Source: Patella vulgata (taxonomy: Eukaryota; Mollusca; Gastropoda; Patellidae). From it: 64,000 bases of DNA. The notes beneath the pieces were generated by a model. The model was not told where the DNA came from. It saw only the letters and a program-made list of their open reading frames with translations, and ran no database searches. The position numbers were made by a program, and so were the translations under genes. This document shows positions 43,911 through 56,212 of the stretch, piece by piece (position 1 is the stretch's first letter; every line of letters begins with the position of its first letter). The stretch covers positions 40,108,436 through 40,172,435 of the forward strand of contig NC_065879.2 in assembly GCF_932274485.2 (NCBI RefSeq), written 5' to 3'.

Positions 43911-44835
43911 CAATTCAATTGTCTCTTATTTTTGATTGTGTTCACTTACATTTACACGTAGTTATGACTTGCATGTGGACATGTAGTCCTCGGACAGTAT
44001 TTGGAACTATGATTAATGGATTGGGTTGGGGTATTTTATCAGAATGTTCTTTCTTATGGACTAATAAAATGAACAACAGCCTGTTTATAATCAATTATTT
44101 ATAAATATGGTATAAATAGCTATGACTATGAGTGCGTGTATATGTAATATGATTAGCCTAAAGCTGAATACATCCTTCTAATTAGATTTTTCTTGTCATT
44201 ATGTCAATCTGTGATCAACTGTACTTTAATTAATGAATGACTGGACAGCATGAGATACATGTAGTTACCATACTGGTAGGAAGGAGGATACTATTTTAAT
44301 TGGTCTTAGTTAACATCAGGTTCCATTGAATATTTGATTGGCAATAAATACAATGATTTGTTGATTACATGTACATGTATTTAATTGTTATTAATAATTA
44401 AAGGATCAATTAATTTCTGGATTTGTATTTGGTCATTTTGAATACAGTATGACAATTACATAAAAGCAGTCTACCCAAAACATAACATAACAAATCATAA
44501 ACGATTTATGATGCTTTGATACATGTATCAATCCTGCCAGAGAGCTTTGAAATCTGCATTTAGACTTACACATATGAATGAATACATCCAGGTAGATGTA
44601 CATGTATAATACAAAATACTGTAGTCATTGACTCATTGACAATGACATTGCTTAACCTGTTATTCATTCCAACTTTACTGGCTGTGTGCGTAAATGTATA
44701 GAGCTTTCACTTAAAAATGATTACATTCCATTCTTATGCAATCCTTTAGTGTACATGTCTTGTACATTCTATAATCAAATACATGATTATGAAGATAATG
44801 TTCCAATTCATTCCCCATTCTCGGGTCCTTCACAG

Positions 44836-45233
44836 TTACATTATGGGAGATTAGATAAAGAGCTGGATAACTAGATAATGTAAAGGGAATTAGCTGAAAA
44901 TTTCAGTCAAATTAATCCACTCTGAACCGAGAATTTAACGATTGAATTTTCGCCCTAGCCTTGATCATCATTACTAAAGTCGGTACAATAAAAAAACATA
45001 GTCTTGATTATCTATTTCATGATTAAATCATGAATGGAACTTGGAAGTCGAACAGCAAAGCGGAACCCAATCCAAGAAACATCGCAGGCTAGCGATTACA
45101 TCAAGAGTTAATTATGGTCTGGATAAGTTAATTAATGTCTAATTAATAATTTAGATAACATTTCACAATCGGGCCTAAAGAAATACCTGAAATAGGCATA
45201 TTTACATGTAGCTCTTGCATAACGTATGTTTAA
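44836..45233 (+). mobile_element. TTAA MITE, short form
   Basis: Begins 'acattatgggagattagata' and ends 'gcataacgtatgtttaa' with TTAA at 45230-45233; the left TTAA is not preserved. Internal words 'gaaaatttcagtcaaattaa', 'ccactctgaaccgagaattt', 'cgccctagccttgatcatca' and 'gggcctaaagaaatacctg' recur in the other copies. Non-coding. Confidence 0.8.
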
Positions 45234-46873
45234 CTGAACTACATTTTACAGTTACACTTTAATTTTTTTTTTCTTTTAATGTACATGTTTTAAACAAAAC
45301 ATTATTGTATATAGTTTTGTATACAATGAATAAGCTTAAATTTGGTAAATGTACTACACTGTGTTTATATTTTAGACCAAACAATATGGCTGTACACTAT
45401 TGGGCTTTTTTTTCTGGTATAATAGGCTCAGCTGTCACAGTTGCTTTTCATTTGCATTTTTATTTTTTCCCTTTCACAATGCGATTGTCATGCTACTATG
45501 GCCTTTATAGATTTTTCTTCCTTATTCCTGACTTTGGAAAGTGATTGATGTGGAAAGAAAAGAAATGGAGGAAATTGAGAATCAGTCATTCTAAAATCTT
45601 TGCATCCATTTGCTGAAATTGTATTTCAATCGATCACATGTACATATAGGCCTACATAAATGTATATGACATTTCTATTTTAAACCATCAGAATAAAGTC
45701 AATATTTATTAGTTCCCTTTTAGTACATCTACATATGCCATTAACTGATTTATTTTAGAATTTGATATTGGCCTATACATGTATATACAAATGTAGCTTA
45801 CATTTTCTGTGCCAGGACTGAAATTGAAATGTCTTATTTTATAGACCTATACCTGTAGTACATGTAATTTAATTATGTGTATTATCAAGGGTCCCAAGAA
45901 TCAACATCTATAGAATTTATATGCAGGGCTGGTGTCAGACTATCTTGTGCCTTAGGCAAGACCATTAAGATAAAATGTTCTTGTTTTGTGCTTTAGACAG
46001 CAGCCTAGTTGAGTTCAGTGGTCCTTTTTACATCAATCATACATGTACATGTAGGCCTACATGTAGACAACCCATGCCATTGTTATTTGTTGAAAACTAA
46101 TGATTTGTAATGTACAAAATGTTAGTTGAGATGTGAATAAGGAATGAAAAGTAAAATATACTTTTCCAGCCGTTTCTGGATCATCAGTGTTGTTTTTGAC
46201 AGTATTGAGAGATAAGTGACCTTCAACTTGCTTCTCAACACTACATTAATCAATATTCTTGTGGAAAAAGGCATATCTGTGTTTGATTTTAGATTACAGT
46301 CTAAAACATAGTCACATCAAGTGAGGTCTCCATTCTTCTAAAGATACATGTAGACAGCCATACTTAGAATATTTTTCAGTAGCTTCAGCATGTCAGAATT
46401 AAAGTTAAAGCCCCTGAATGTCATATTTGATATTTTTATTTTACAATATCTAATTTTTACAGCTTAATCCACACTGAAAGGTACCATACCCATTATTTAA
46501 CATATAAAATTTCAATCGTTCATATGTAGATACATGTAATCTTCCAGCTTGGTTCAGTCAGATTTTAAAAATTGTGGCACTGGCTTGTTTGGACCATATC
46601 CAGAGGATGCCGAATGTGGACAAATTTTCAATTAGTTACATTGTATGCCTTTTCAAATTATACTGAACTAAAATTGAATCCATTTTGATCTGTTATTCCT
46701 TTTAAGGATTCAACTTTCACAATATTTTACATTTAGTTTGCAAGAGATTAAAAATATTCGTCAAATATGATGATCAGAGACTTTGAAGGCTCAATACCAC
46801 TCTTGTTGTAACTGAATAATATGTCCCAATCTTTATTCTGGTCAACAAATTGTACTATTTTACAATATTCTAA

Positions 46874-47402
46874 TTAAACATACATTATGCCAGAGCAAAA
46901 TCTGATTATTGCAAGTCTTAATTTAGGCTTCAGATGTTATAGAAATTATAAATTAGATCATTATTTAAACAACAAGCCCAAAATCAACTCTGTAGACCCA
47001 CGGATGGCTCGGCTACAGCTCGGATTTAAATAGGAGTTCACTTATTGATAAATTCAAATATGGCGCACCCTGATGAGAATACGTCAGTTAGATCGAGGCT
47101 AAATGATAGAGTGTACTTAGCGAGGCCGCTGTAGAGCGTTTCCGCATGCCATTGAAAACTTTACTTGATAATCGAGATATGTAGGTGGAGTTAACGCCTG
47201 TCAATCAAACGATCGGCCAAGGTGAAGGCACATTTCACTACCATTTCTAGTCAAATATTACAACGATGATAACTATGTTCAGAATAAAGTAATTTGACTG
47301 AAATTTTCAATATATTCTTCTTTCATCATCTACATGTACTTTTGAACTGTTATAGCAAGAATGGCCAACTCTCTATAAAAATCTCCCATAATGTATCTTT
47401 AA
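46874..47402 (-). mobile_element. TTAA MITE, long form
   Basis: TTAA at 46874-46877 and 47399-47402 flank a 521-bp element with ends 'acatacattatg' and 'cataatgtatct'. Outer parts match the short form. The middle (about 46980-47240: 'aactctgtagacccacggat', 'aggtggagttaacgcctgtc') is shared only with the long copy at 51380-51963. Confidence 0.82.
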
Positions 47403-49117
47403 TTGATGATACAAATTTCATCTTAACACACCTAATTTAAAAAATTGGAAAAATTCAACTAAATTGAAAAGCCTGACGTAAAGTTTTTCAAATGTGACTT
47501 GGATTTAAAAAATATCTTTGAACCCTCTGGACAAGTAAAATAGGATTTAATGGATAATTTACTTACACAACAGGTAGGACACTAACCCATCTAGTACTTA
47601 GAATAAGGCTATTTTTTTATTTTCTGGAGCTGTCAAGCCAGCAAGAGTGTTATTGTCCCTTTAAACATAGATTCTGATACTGTTCACAATCAAAACTACT
47701 TTTATTTAAAAACAGTATTGTCCAAACAATATTTAAATCAATAAATTCTAACTTGGATTTATACATCCATTTAAAGGTGACATACATGTAGGTTTTTATT
47801 GATTTAAAACCACCATGTTTATATATCTTAGACAAATAAAGTACATGTAATGATAATTCTTCTTTCGTTTCTGGCAATATCGCTTTGATGGAAGCGGATG
47901 TTAAATAAACGCTATTTCACACACACTTTCCTTTTCGTACAAGCAACTTTGTTTTCATGAACGTTTTTTAGTAACCTGATGTACTTACATGTACATGGAT
48001 TTACATAATAACAACAGTCTTGACTCTTTACGTACGTATGTACATCAGGACAATCTAGTTTGTTGTGCCTTTAATCTGCTTACTTAATGTAATGTATTTG
48101 TTTTTATGATGCTTAAAATTAGGGTTCTAGTTGACCAAATAACTTGCACTGGTTTAAAATGGTTTCAGTATATTGAGAAAGAATTTATCTTACATGTATG
48201 CCATATTGATGTTAGTGTGAAATAGGCTAAGTTAAGATAATATTGATATAATTATATCAACAGAGACCACAGTAGCTCATCATATCCAATCCATAGGATG
48301 ATTCATATCATGATAAAGTGGACACTTTTTTGTCATTTAACACCACAAGGGCTCAACAAGAGAAAGCATTTCAGAAATTACAATCCAATTATATATAATG
48401 GTTTGGAATGGCAAGCAAAAAATCAATAGTCACTTTCCATACACTGTTAGTAGACAGACATTTGGATGTGTCCAGAATATTTTACTTGTGTCTGGGTTTG
48501 AGTGCCGTCTGTTTATGATAAATGTACATTACATATGTACATGTAGGTATCCTGACGAATATTTTTTTTAGTGACAGATGTCTTTTATACATGTAGCTTT
48601 ATGTTGGAATTTGTTGGTTGATATCGGTCCTCTTTAATTATTGTGTCAAATTTAAAGGTGTAAGATTTTAGTGTGTTTTTGTACAAAAAGATAAATAATA
48701 TCGGTAACTTAATTGTGGCGCTGTAACTGTGTGGATGTTTTCATTCAAAGGCATACAGTAGTGTAAATTTAAGCTTTTAATTCAAACCATAATTCAATCG
48801 TTTTCAAATATATATTAAAAAATGGAATACAGTTGGCATGAATATGGAATACCTTGTTATTTTCTCAAAGGTAAGATTTTCTGTGTTCAAGCTGTGCTTT
48901 TCACAGAATGATAATGCTTGCAAATAGCTTATCTTCCAAGATTTTGTTGTTGCATGTAGGTGGTGTTATTTATATACTTGACTGCTTTACTTTGGCAGCT
49001 TGGCACTGTTACATGTAATGTACAAAATTTAATAGACATATATGTATGTAGCTTATCCACTTCAAGATTTTTCTTAAGTTGCAGGTCCCCTTCCCATTGC
49101 CCATTGCAAGTTTAATT

Positions 49118-49661
49118 CGACTTTTGCGTACATTTTTCAGATGTCGCCAAAAACACTGCTTAATTAAGAAGATCCACAACCCTTCCTTCCTCCCTTAAGA
49201 ACGCAAAATCCCCTTCTATCTTGGATATGGACGACAAAATGGGGGGGGGGATGGTGAAATGGCCAAAACTGACGATTTAAATTTAAGTCAACTTAAGGAA
49301 GAGTCGTGGGTCTTCTTAAGCAGTGTTTTTGATGACATCTGAGACTCGTCGAGGTATGCACAAAAGTAGATCGTTGTACACAAACGTCAAATTAAATTGT
49401 CATTTAGGTTATTTCACTTATGGGTCCCCTGTTTTGTCGTTCTTATCCGGGATAGAAGGAGATTTCACGTTATAGCAGACCAATAGTGAAACTTTTAATG
49501 AAAAAAATTATGTTGTACACAGAAGTTGAATGAATTCATCAGGGAGGTAAAGGAGTGTTTTTAAGGGAGGAAGGAAAGGTCGGGAATCTTCTTAGGCAGT
49601 GTTTTGGTCAACTTATGCAAGAAAGTCAACTGTTGTACTCAAAGGTCGAACTAATAAACTC
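49118..49661. mobile_element. Foldback element with ~120-bp inverted arms
   Basis: The left arm (49120-49239) contains 'cgccaaaaacactgctta', 'ccttccttcctcccttaaga', 'ccccttctatcttggatatg' and 'gacgacaaaat'. Its reverse complement appears in two pieces: 49432-49471 ('attttgtcgttcttatccgg', 'gatagaagga') and 49555-49655 ('aagggaggaaggaaaggtcg', 'tcttcttaggcagtgttttg'). A further partial reverse arm lies at 49290-49375. A G run interrupts at 49241-49250. No coding capacity. Confidence 0.72.
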
Positions 49662-50734
49662 GAAATTTCAACATTTGTCGGACTGCCCACCCCTATGATC
49701 GAATGAAAAGGACATGTCTCATCTGAAAGACTGATTATCGAGTCTAAAGACTATTTGGCATCTATTCCTTTTCCTTCAGGATGTAGATGTATTAATGGTA
49801 GAATACATCTTTCAGACAGGACCACCTATAATAATTTACACATGTATACATGTACATTCCAGAATACCAAAATTGTGACATTTCATCAATGGTAGGTTTA
49901 CATGTAATTCTGAATAAGGCCAGTGGCAGTATTACCGGTAACAGTAGCTATGGAGCATCTTCAGAAATGAACAGAAACATCTTCTGACTGCTTTTCCTGA
50001 GAGTCCTTCACTTCAGAGTTACAAATGATTATATTTTATGCATTACACTCACATTGTACATGCAGTCTGTCTGGAGCTCGAAAAACTTGCCATTATTGAA
50101 CTGGCCATTTTGGATTGTTTTTATCATTATTTAGTTTAAATGAATCAGGACTGGATATGTACGTAGAATGATGTAAATGATGCCATGAGACGGATTATGA
50201 ATCACTTTGGTCTGATATTGATTGATATTATAATGGAACTTGAGTAAGGTCAGATATTACAGTTAAACCTGTCATTGATATTGTATAATGGAGGACACGT
50301 CCAGTTTTGTGATTCAATATTTTTTTCTCTCTGAAATATTCTCACTAAGAGTAAGAATAAGCAAATTTAATTTGTACATGTATGATGTACATACTGTACA
50401 TGTATGTAACTTGAGAAAAAGTCAAATTAAGTCTGGTTGAATTTTTTTGAAAATGCTTGATGTTACTGAAGTTTGTCATGATGAATTTACAAGTTATATT
50501 GATATTATGAATATGATTCACAAGTGGAACAGGTGACACCAGACATACAATTACCTGTGATATTAGTTACAGAAAATTTGCTATAAAGTTTGTTTATCTT
50601 AATGAAAAACTGCATTAAATTATGTATTTATAAATTATAATAATGAAAACAGTGTATACATGTACATGTGGTGCAAAAAAGAAAATACTGTTAGCAAGTG
50701 CCAAAAATATATGTCATATTATAATTATATTTTA

Positions 50735-50772
50735 CTTCCAAAATGACCTAGTTTGTGTTGAGATAATGTTAC
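50735..50772 (+). repeat. SINE family A tail fragment
   Basis: 'cttccaaaatgacctagttt' and 'gtgttgagataatgtta' match the 3' end of the copy at 26408-26683. Too short to show more. Confidence 0.5.
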
Positions 50773-51159
50773 ACTGCCTGTCCCTCATTAAATTTGTTTG
50801 AAGTTCTATGCTTTATAAAGTTGATTATGCAGTTTGGATACAATTGTAATTAAGAATATGAAGAGTCTATACTACTAATACTATGTAACTTCATTAAAAG
50901 GAAACCTTTTGTCTTTACAATAGTAATTACATTCCCAGTGGAGTTCCTAGGGGTGGTAGTATTTCTTTTTAACAAGGTATTCGGTGGACAAGATCACTGC
51001 TACTAATATATACATATCACATGTATGTCGGGTTGGAAGCTTTTCACTTGGAAAGGTTTTGGCACCTACATGTATCTACATGTATGAATACTTTTAACTT
51101 TTAGGTAGAAATGTAAGCTTTGACCTTGAAGGATATTAATGAACATGTTATAATGTTAG

Positions 51160-51370
51160 ATTTTCTCTATGTTCCTCAGGGTTTTTAAGCCTGGTTTCCT
51201 CTTGTCAGAGGTTAAGGAGAGAGGGCTTTTCAAGGAGCATTGTCGAGGTGGATAAATCGAAGTCCCATGTACCTGTTTGCAGTTTAAATTTGACGAAATA
51301 CATGTAGCACACTGCAGGATGTATGTACATGTATGATCATCTTCATGAGCCCATTTGGTTGGTGAAAAAA
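51160..51370 (+). repeat. SINE family B, highly degenerate
   Basis: Ordered weak matches: 'cctcagggttt', 'ctggtttcctcttgtcagag', 'gtcgaggtggataaatcgaa', 'gtcccatgtac', 'tagcacactgcagg', 'catgagcccatttggt'. The order equals that of 43640-43870. An old copy. Confidence 0.5.
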
Positions 51371-51379
51371 AGTAGGATA

Positions 51380-51963
51380 TTAAATATACGTTAGTTAAGA
51401 GTTTAATAAAGAATTGGCCATTCTTGCAATAATAATTCAAAAATAGATGATAAATTAAAAAAAAGAAAATATTGAACATTTCTGTCAAATTACCTTATTC
51501 TGAACAAAGTTGTCACTGTTGGAAGTTTGGACTAGAAATAGACAGCAACTGTCTCTGAGAATTGCTGAACTTTTGACGATACATGTAACTCCACCCACAT
51601 ATTCTCAATTATAAAGTAGCTTCTCAATGGCTACAGTACCCTCGATTAGCAGGCCATTCATCGGTAGTCTCCGGTATTGGAGTCGGTGATAACGGACCGG
51701 TAAACTTTCACTTGGTCAGCCATTTATTGATTTAATTAATATGAAAGTGCTTAATTTGATTGTTGTAATACTTAATTCAGATATTTTTGGGTGCTGTAAG
51801 TTGCCTACATTTTGTCTTCATGTTTAAATTCAAGCCATCCAAGGGTCTACAGAGTTGATTTTGAGCTTGTCATGTAAACAAAGGTCTAATTAATAATTTC
51901 TGTAACATCTAAAGCCTAAAGAAAGACTTGTATTAATAGGCAGATTTAGCTCTTAATTAATGT
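51380..51963 (+). mobile_element. TTAA MITE, long form, decayed 3' end
   Basis: Starts TTAA then 'atatacgttag', with 'gaattggccattcttgcaat', 'tgtcaaattaccttattctg' and 'aactccacccacatattctc'. Later it has 'gggtctacagagttgatttt', 'ggtctaattaataatttctg' and 'aggcagatttagctcttaat'. The central part corresponds to the long copy at 46874-47402 in reverse. Family A SINE sequence begins immediately after it. Confidence 0.72.
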
Positions 51964-52080
51964 GGGAGGGGGTGGATGGCTGAATGGTTAGCGTGCATGC
52001 GCTGTATCATAAAGTCTGTCATTGAGTCAACTGGCGTGGTTTCGATTCCCCGGTTGTACGTGACAAGGAGTAGGGTCACC
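51964..52080 (+). repeat. SINE family A, head only
   Basis: 'gtggatggctgaatggttag' (A-box type), 'cgctgtatcataaagtctgt', 'gtcaactggcgtggtttcga' and 'ttccccggttgtacgtgaca' (B-box type) are well preserved up to 'aggagtagggt'; the body is missing. It looks superficially like a tRNA, but the B box carries an extra T and no cloverleaf stem closes. Confidence 0.8.
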
Positions 52081-52978
52081 TGTTTTATCTCACAAATCAT
52101 TATTGATTATGATATCAAAACTGGCTGTTTTCTTTGTCAACAATTTACCTTCAATTAAATGAATTATGTGTATTTGATCATCCTTAATATTTGTAAGATG
52201 TAAGATATATTTGTATAATTCTAATAAACAAAGTCATAATTTAATTGTTTATATATACATGTACAGTAAGTTGCAGCATTTCAGTTATTTTATCTTTATC
52301 TGAGTTTTATCCACGATGACCGTAAGTTGTGCTCTATTAATTAAACTAATAAATGTAATTACTATCATTATACTTATATTGACATTTTATACCAATTATG
52401 TAAATAACTGTTGAATGACAAATTGACGCATACCAATGTGTTCACTTACTTTGTCTAGATTTGAAAGTTCGGAAAAATAATGCCAAATATAGTTTGGTTT
52501 ATCATGAAACCATTGTCTGTGACAACCTAATTTAAGGAGTTTATTGTAACAATCTTTTGCAAGAAATGTTTCAACAATCCATGATAAGAATGGACACTCA
52601 TACAAATGTACATGTAGCACAGCCCGGTGGCCTATTAAAATCCTGTTTGCAATCAAATAAACGTGGATCTTTCTTAAATAATCTTACTATTAACCGAAAG
52701 TATTGTCATCCAAAACCTTGTTCACAAACTGAGAAAATTGATTATTTACCTCAATATTTACGATCTATATCTTGATGTGAACCCAACCCTTTACTTGATA
52801 ACATGCCAAATTATACAGTAGTCATCAACTTCTGAGACTTCTTTGACAAGTGAGTCTGTTGATCTGATACAGAGTCTGAACCATGAATCTAGGTCAAATT
52901 TTGAAGCAGGTGAGATGGTATGAAAGTAATTCTGTTAAGACAATTGTCTGTATCTTCTACAAGTACAATACAAGGTAG

Positions 52979-53312
52979 TCAAGGTGGCTACAATATGTAC
53001 ATGTGATTAAGCCATTGGCTCGCTAACCTGGAGGTCCTGTGTTCGATCCTGGTGTTGGTCGAGAAAGTTCATCAGGATTTTCCGGCGTGGTTCTCCCTTG
53101 TTAGCAGAGCAGGGTGGAGAGTCTGGCAAGGGAAAATGTGTAGTTGTTCGGATTGTATGGAAAACTGGGGTCCCGTGTACACATTGGTGTGCACTTATTC
53201 CAATTCGAAATAAGAGTAGGGCGTTCCTGTAGTGCCGCTATCAAGGCAAAATTTCCCTCATAGCACACTTGTTAGCCCAGTCAAAGCATAACAGTAGTAA
53301 AACTTATGGAAA
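52979..53312 (+). repeat. SINE family B, near-complete
   Basis: 'caaggtggctacaatatgta' then 'ctcgctaacctggaggtcct', 'gtgttcgatcctggtgttgg' (B-box type), 'gagaaagttcatcaggattt', 'tccggcgtggttctcccttg', 'gtcccgtgtacacattggtg' and 'gtgccgctatcaaggcaaaa'. The tail is reduced to 'agcataacagtagtaaaact'. Confidence 0.8.
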
Positions 53313-53999
53313 AGCTATTTTTTATAGACTTTGACTAACTGTTCATTATGGAATACATGTACATGTACATGTGTATACTGTATGTTGATAATATTTGGAA
53401 TTTAATCAATAAACTCAACTAGAAAACAAATCTTGATATGAATTCATCTGTAATACAGGTTATTCATTGTTGCAGTACATCTGTCTAAAAATCTAACCAA
53501 ATGTTTTTTAACATTGTTCATTAACAGGCAATAAATTCTGATATTTTTAGACAGTGGCATTTTTTTTTTATTTCACATACCTCCAGCTGAATTGCCATGA
53601 AAATACCTCTGATGCCAAACTTCAGTTGCACTTTCAGAATTGTTGGAAGATTTTTTGAACACCTTAGATTTGAACTGGGAATTATATATGTATAAAAAAA
53701 AAATGTAAAGGATAAGCAGTGTGTCTGGCGTATTAAATGAATGTAACAGATGTTGAAAAAAAGAATGATATAAAATGTATTTAGTTACACTATGATCATG
53801 ATGTGAAGCAGTGTCAAGCGTACATGTATATTAGAGTTTAAGATAGTCAAGTTTACAGTCAAAGATGTTCTGTTTTATACAAACAAAACTTTAATTTAAA
53901 CCACACAATGCATATTTCTTAAATCAGTAACATTGATTCATCTCCCTGGGGCACACTGGCTTTATGGAATGTTTTTTTTTTCCCAGAGTTAGATTTGAA

Positions 54000-54059
54000 T
54001 TAAAGATACATTAGTTAGGAGTTTAATAAAGAGTTAGCCATTCTTGCTTAGCCGCTTAG
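54000..54059 (+). repeat. TTAA MITE, left-end fragment
   Basis: TTAA followed by 'agatacattagttaggagtt' and 'gagttagccattcttgctta', as in the start of the copy at 51380. Cut off by a run of C (54060-54072). Just beyond it, 'attatattacgtcctgg' and 'agggcgtaatataacgcc' form a small inverted repeat (54083-54142). Confidence 0.65.
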
Positions 54060-55451
54060 CCCCCCCCCCCCCATGTGTAGGACATTATATTACGTCCTGG
54101 ACAACTGCCATTCACTTGTGTGAAGGGCGTAATATAACGCCTTGGAGGTATTTTACCTAACCTATTCTTAGACCATAGTACATAGTTCTTCGTCACTTCG
54201 TCAAATTAATTACACAATAGGGGGTAGTTAACATTTTAAAAACGTCACACTTAACGAGTAAAATGTATGTTTAAATTATACATCATCTCGTTTTCATTGT
54301 GTAACTGTTGTGGTAAAGTCAATTTAGACGGACTCCTCACAATCGATTATTAATGTAAGCTTACTATTGTTTGTTGTCACATTCAGAAAAAAAATATATA
54401 ATTTTGTTAGTTTCAGATAGGGAAGTGTTTATTTGACATTATTAGTTTAGTGTTTTAGTTTTGGCCAGAAAAGTAGAACTTCAGATCACTGATGAAAATT
54501 TAAGACTGCCCTCCTCCAATACATGTACAAATGTAATGTACATGTGATGTACATGTATGATAAAAGTCCCAATATTTCAGCTAACGGCACATTGACAGTA
54601 AGACTATACACAATAAGATTTGCATGTAGTCTTAACCAAATTAATGTTGGCCCAAATATTAGGAAGACAGATCAATCATTTGTATCCACAAACATTCAAG
54701 GCAATGATCACATATCATGTAACCTAGGGTTTTTTGTCTCAACCCTTAATCTTTACAATGCCCATTAATGTGGATATATTTTGTTATCCCCTTGACCAGC
54801 CACAGTTTCTCTCAGTCATAATCAATCAATCATTTGGAAAAATTACCTTAATCAGTATGTTAAAATCCACCTCTACTTGAGAGTATTATACGAACAAAAA
54901 AAATCAAATTGGAATTTCGGATGTGTATATTGTGTAAGTCTTAATGACAATGTACCAATTATTCTCAGATGAAAGGAAAATCTTTTTAGCAGAAGTAATG
55001 TAAGCGTGGAAAATCAACAAAGTATGGTGAATGTTGTTTGAATAAGCCAGATGTTTCATCATAGTCAGTTGTAATAAATCACAACTGTTAGTTTACTTTC
55101 TCTTCTCATATTCACTATCTTTACTGTACACCCCACTATCTTAACTATTAGTCTTACTATGCATGTACATGTACATGTATGTTTAATTTTATAAGGAAGT
55201 TAATATAAAATAATGTTTTTTAGCTGTTGAACTGTGATTTTCACCTGACATCTTGAGTTCAAGTTACAGTAATACAAGTTTATTTATAATATTGCATTAT
55301 CAATTTCATGTGGAATACTGGTGATTAATGATGGATATTACATTATCTACGTACTCAACTAAGGCATGCATGTCAGTCATGTCACCTAAACTTTTTAACC
55401 CATTAATACTATCTCTAAATATGGAGCTGTCGGAAATCCTCATCATTTATT

Positions 55452-56212
55452 AATAGGGCATTAGGTAAGATTAGATAAAGAGCCGACAGTTCTAAAAAAT
55501 AGATAATGAAAACAGTATATGTTGAAAATTTCAGTCAAATTGCTTCACTCTGAACCAAGATGTTAGCAATTCAATTTTAGGCTTGTCTTGAACGTCATTA
55601 CTGACTCTGTTGCGATAATAAACCAAGTCTTCATTATCCATTTTTACGTTAAATTATCCATCAGAAAATGTATTCAAATCCACTAAATACCGCAGACTAA
55701 TGATGGAATCGAGAGTTGATTATTGTCTTGATAAGTTAATTGATGTCTAATTATTAAACATACTTTATGCAGGAGCTAAATCTGCCTATTGCAGGTCTTT
55801 CTTTAGGCCTGAAATGTTATCTGAATTATTAAATTAACTTATCCAGACCATTCGAATTCTTAATGTCATCTATAGCCTGGAATATTTAGCGGATTGGAAT
55901 CCCATCTGCTGCTCAATGCTCATTGATGATTAAAATAAAATCAAAAAATGGATAATCAAGACTTCAGTAATGATGATCGAGGCTAGGGCTAAAATTCAAT
56001 GGCTAAATTCTTGGTTCAGAGTGGATCAATTTGACTGAAATTTTCAGCAAATTCCCTTTACATTATCTAGTTTTTAACTATTATAGTGAGAACTGCCAGC
56101 TCTTTATCTAATCTCCCATAATGGCATAATGTATGTTTAAATTAGATAACACTTCAGGCCCAAAGAAAGACCTGCAATAGGCATATTTACCTCATGTATA
56201 ATGCATGTTTAA
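55452..56212 (+). mobile_element. TTAA MITE, short form, interrupted by a second copy
   Basis: The left part 55452-55757 ('taagattagataaagagccg', 'ttcagtcaaattgcttcact', 'gataagttaattgatgtcta') and the right part 56137-56212 ('attagataacacttcaggcc', 'caaagaaagacctgcaatag', 'aatgcatgtttaa') are the two pieces of one plus-oriented copy. They join at TTAA, where a minus-oriented copy is inserted. Confidence 0.85.
55754..56140 (-). mobile_element. TTAA MITE nested inside another copy, TTAA duplicated
   Basis: TTAA at 55754-55757 and 56137-56140 flank a 379-bp insert with ends 'acatactttatg' and 'cataatgtatgt', an inverted repeat of about 12 bp. On the minus strand it carries all short-form landmarks. 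The host copy sequence is continuous on both sides once one TTAA is removed, which shows directly that this family integrates at TTAA with duplication of the four bases, as piggyBac-type elements do. Confidence 0.88.

Noticed and set aside
51964-52040. Possible tRNA gene
   Set aside because: A- and B-box-like words are present, but the acceptor stem does not close, the B box has an extra base, and the same sequence heads a SINE with target duplications elsewhere.
52396-52775. Two opposed frames of 86 and 72 codons as an exon
   Set aside because: The sequence looks somewhat coding, but no splice sites, family or repeat match could be found to choose a strand.
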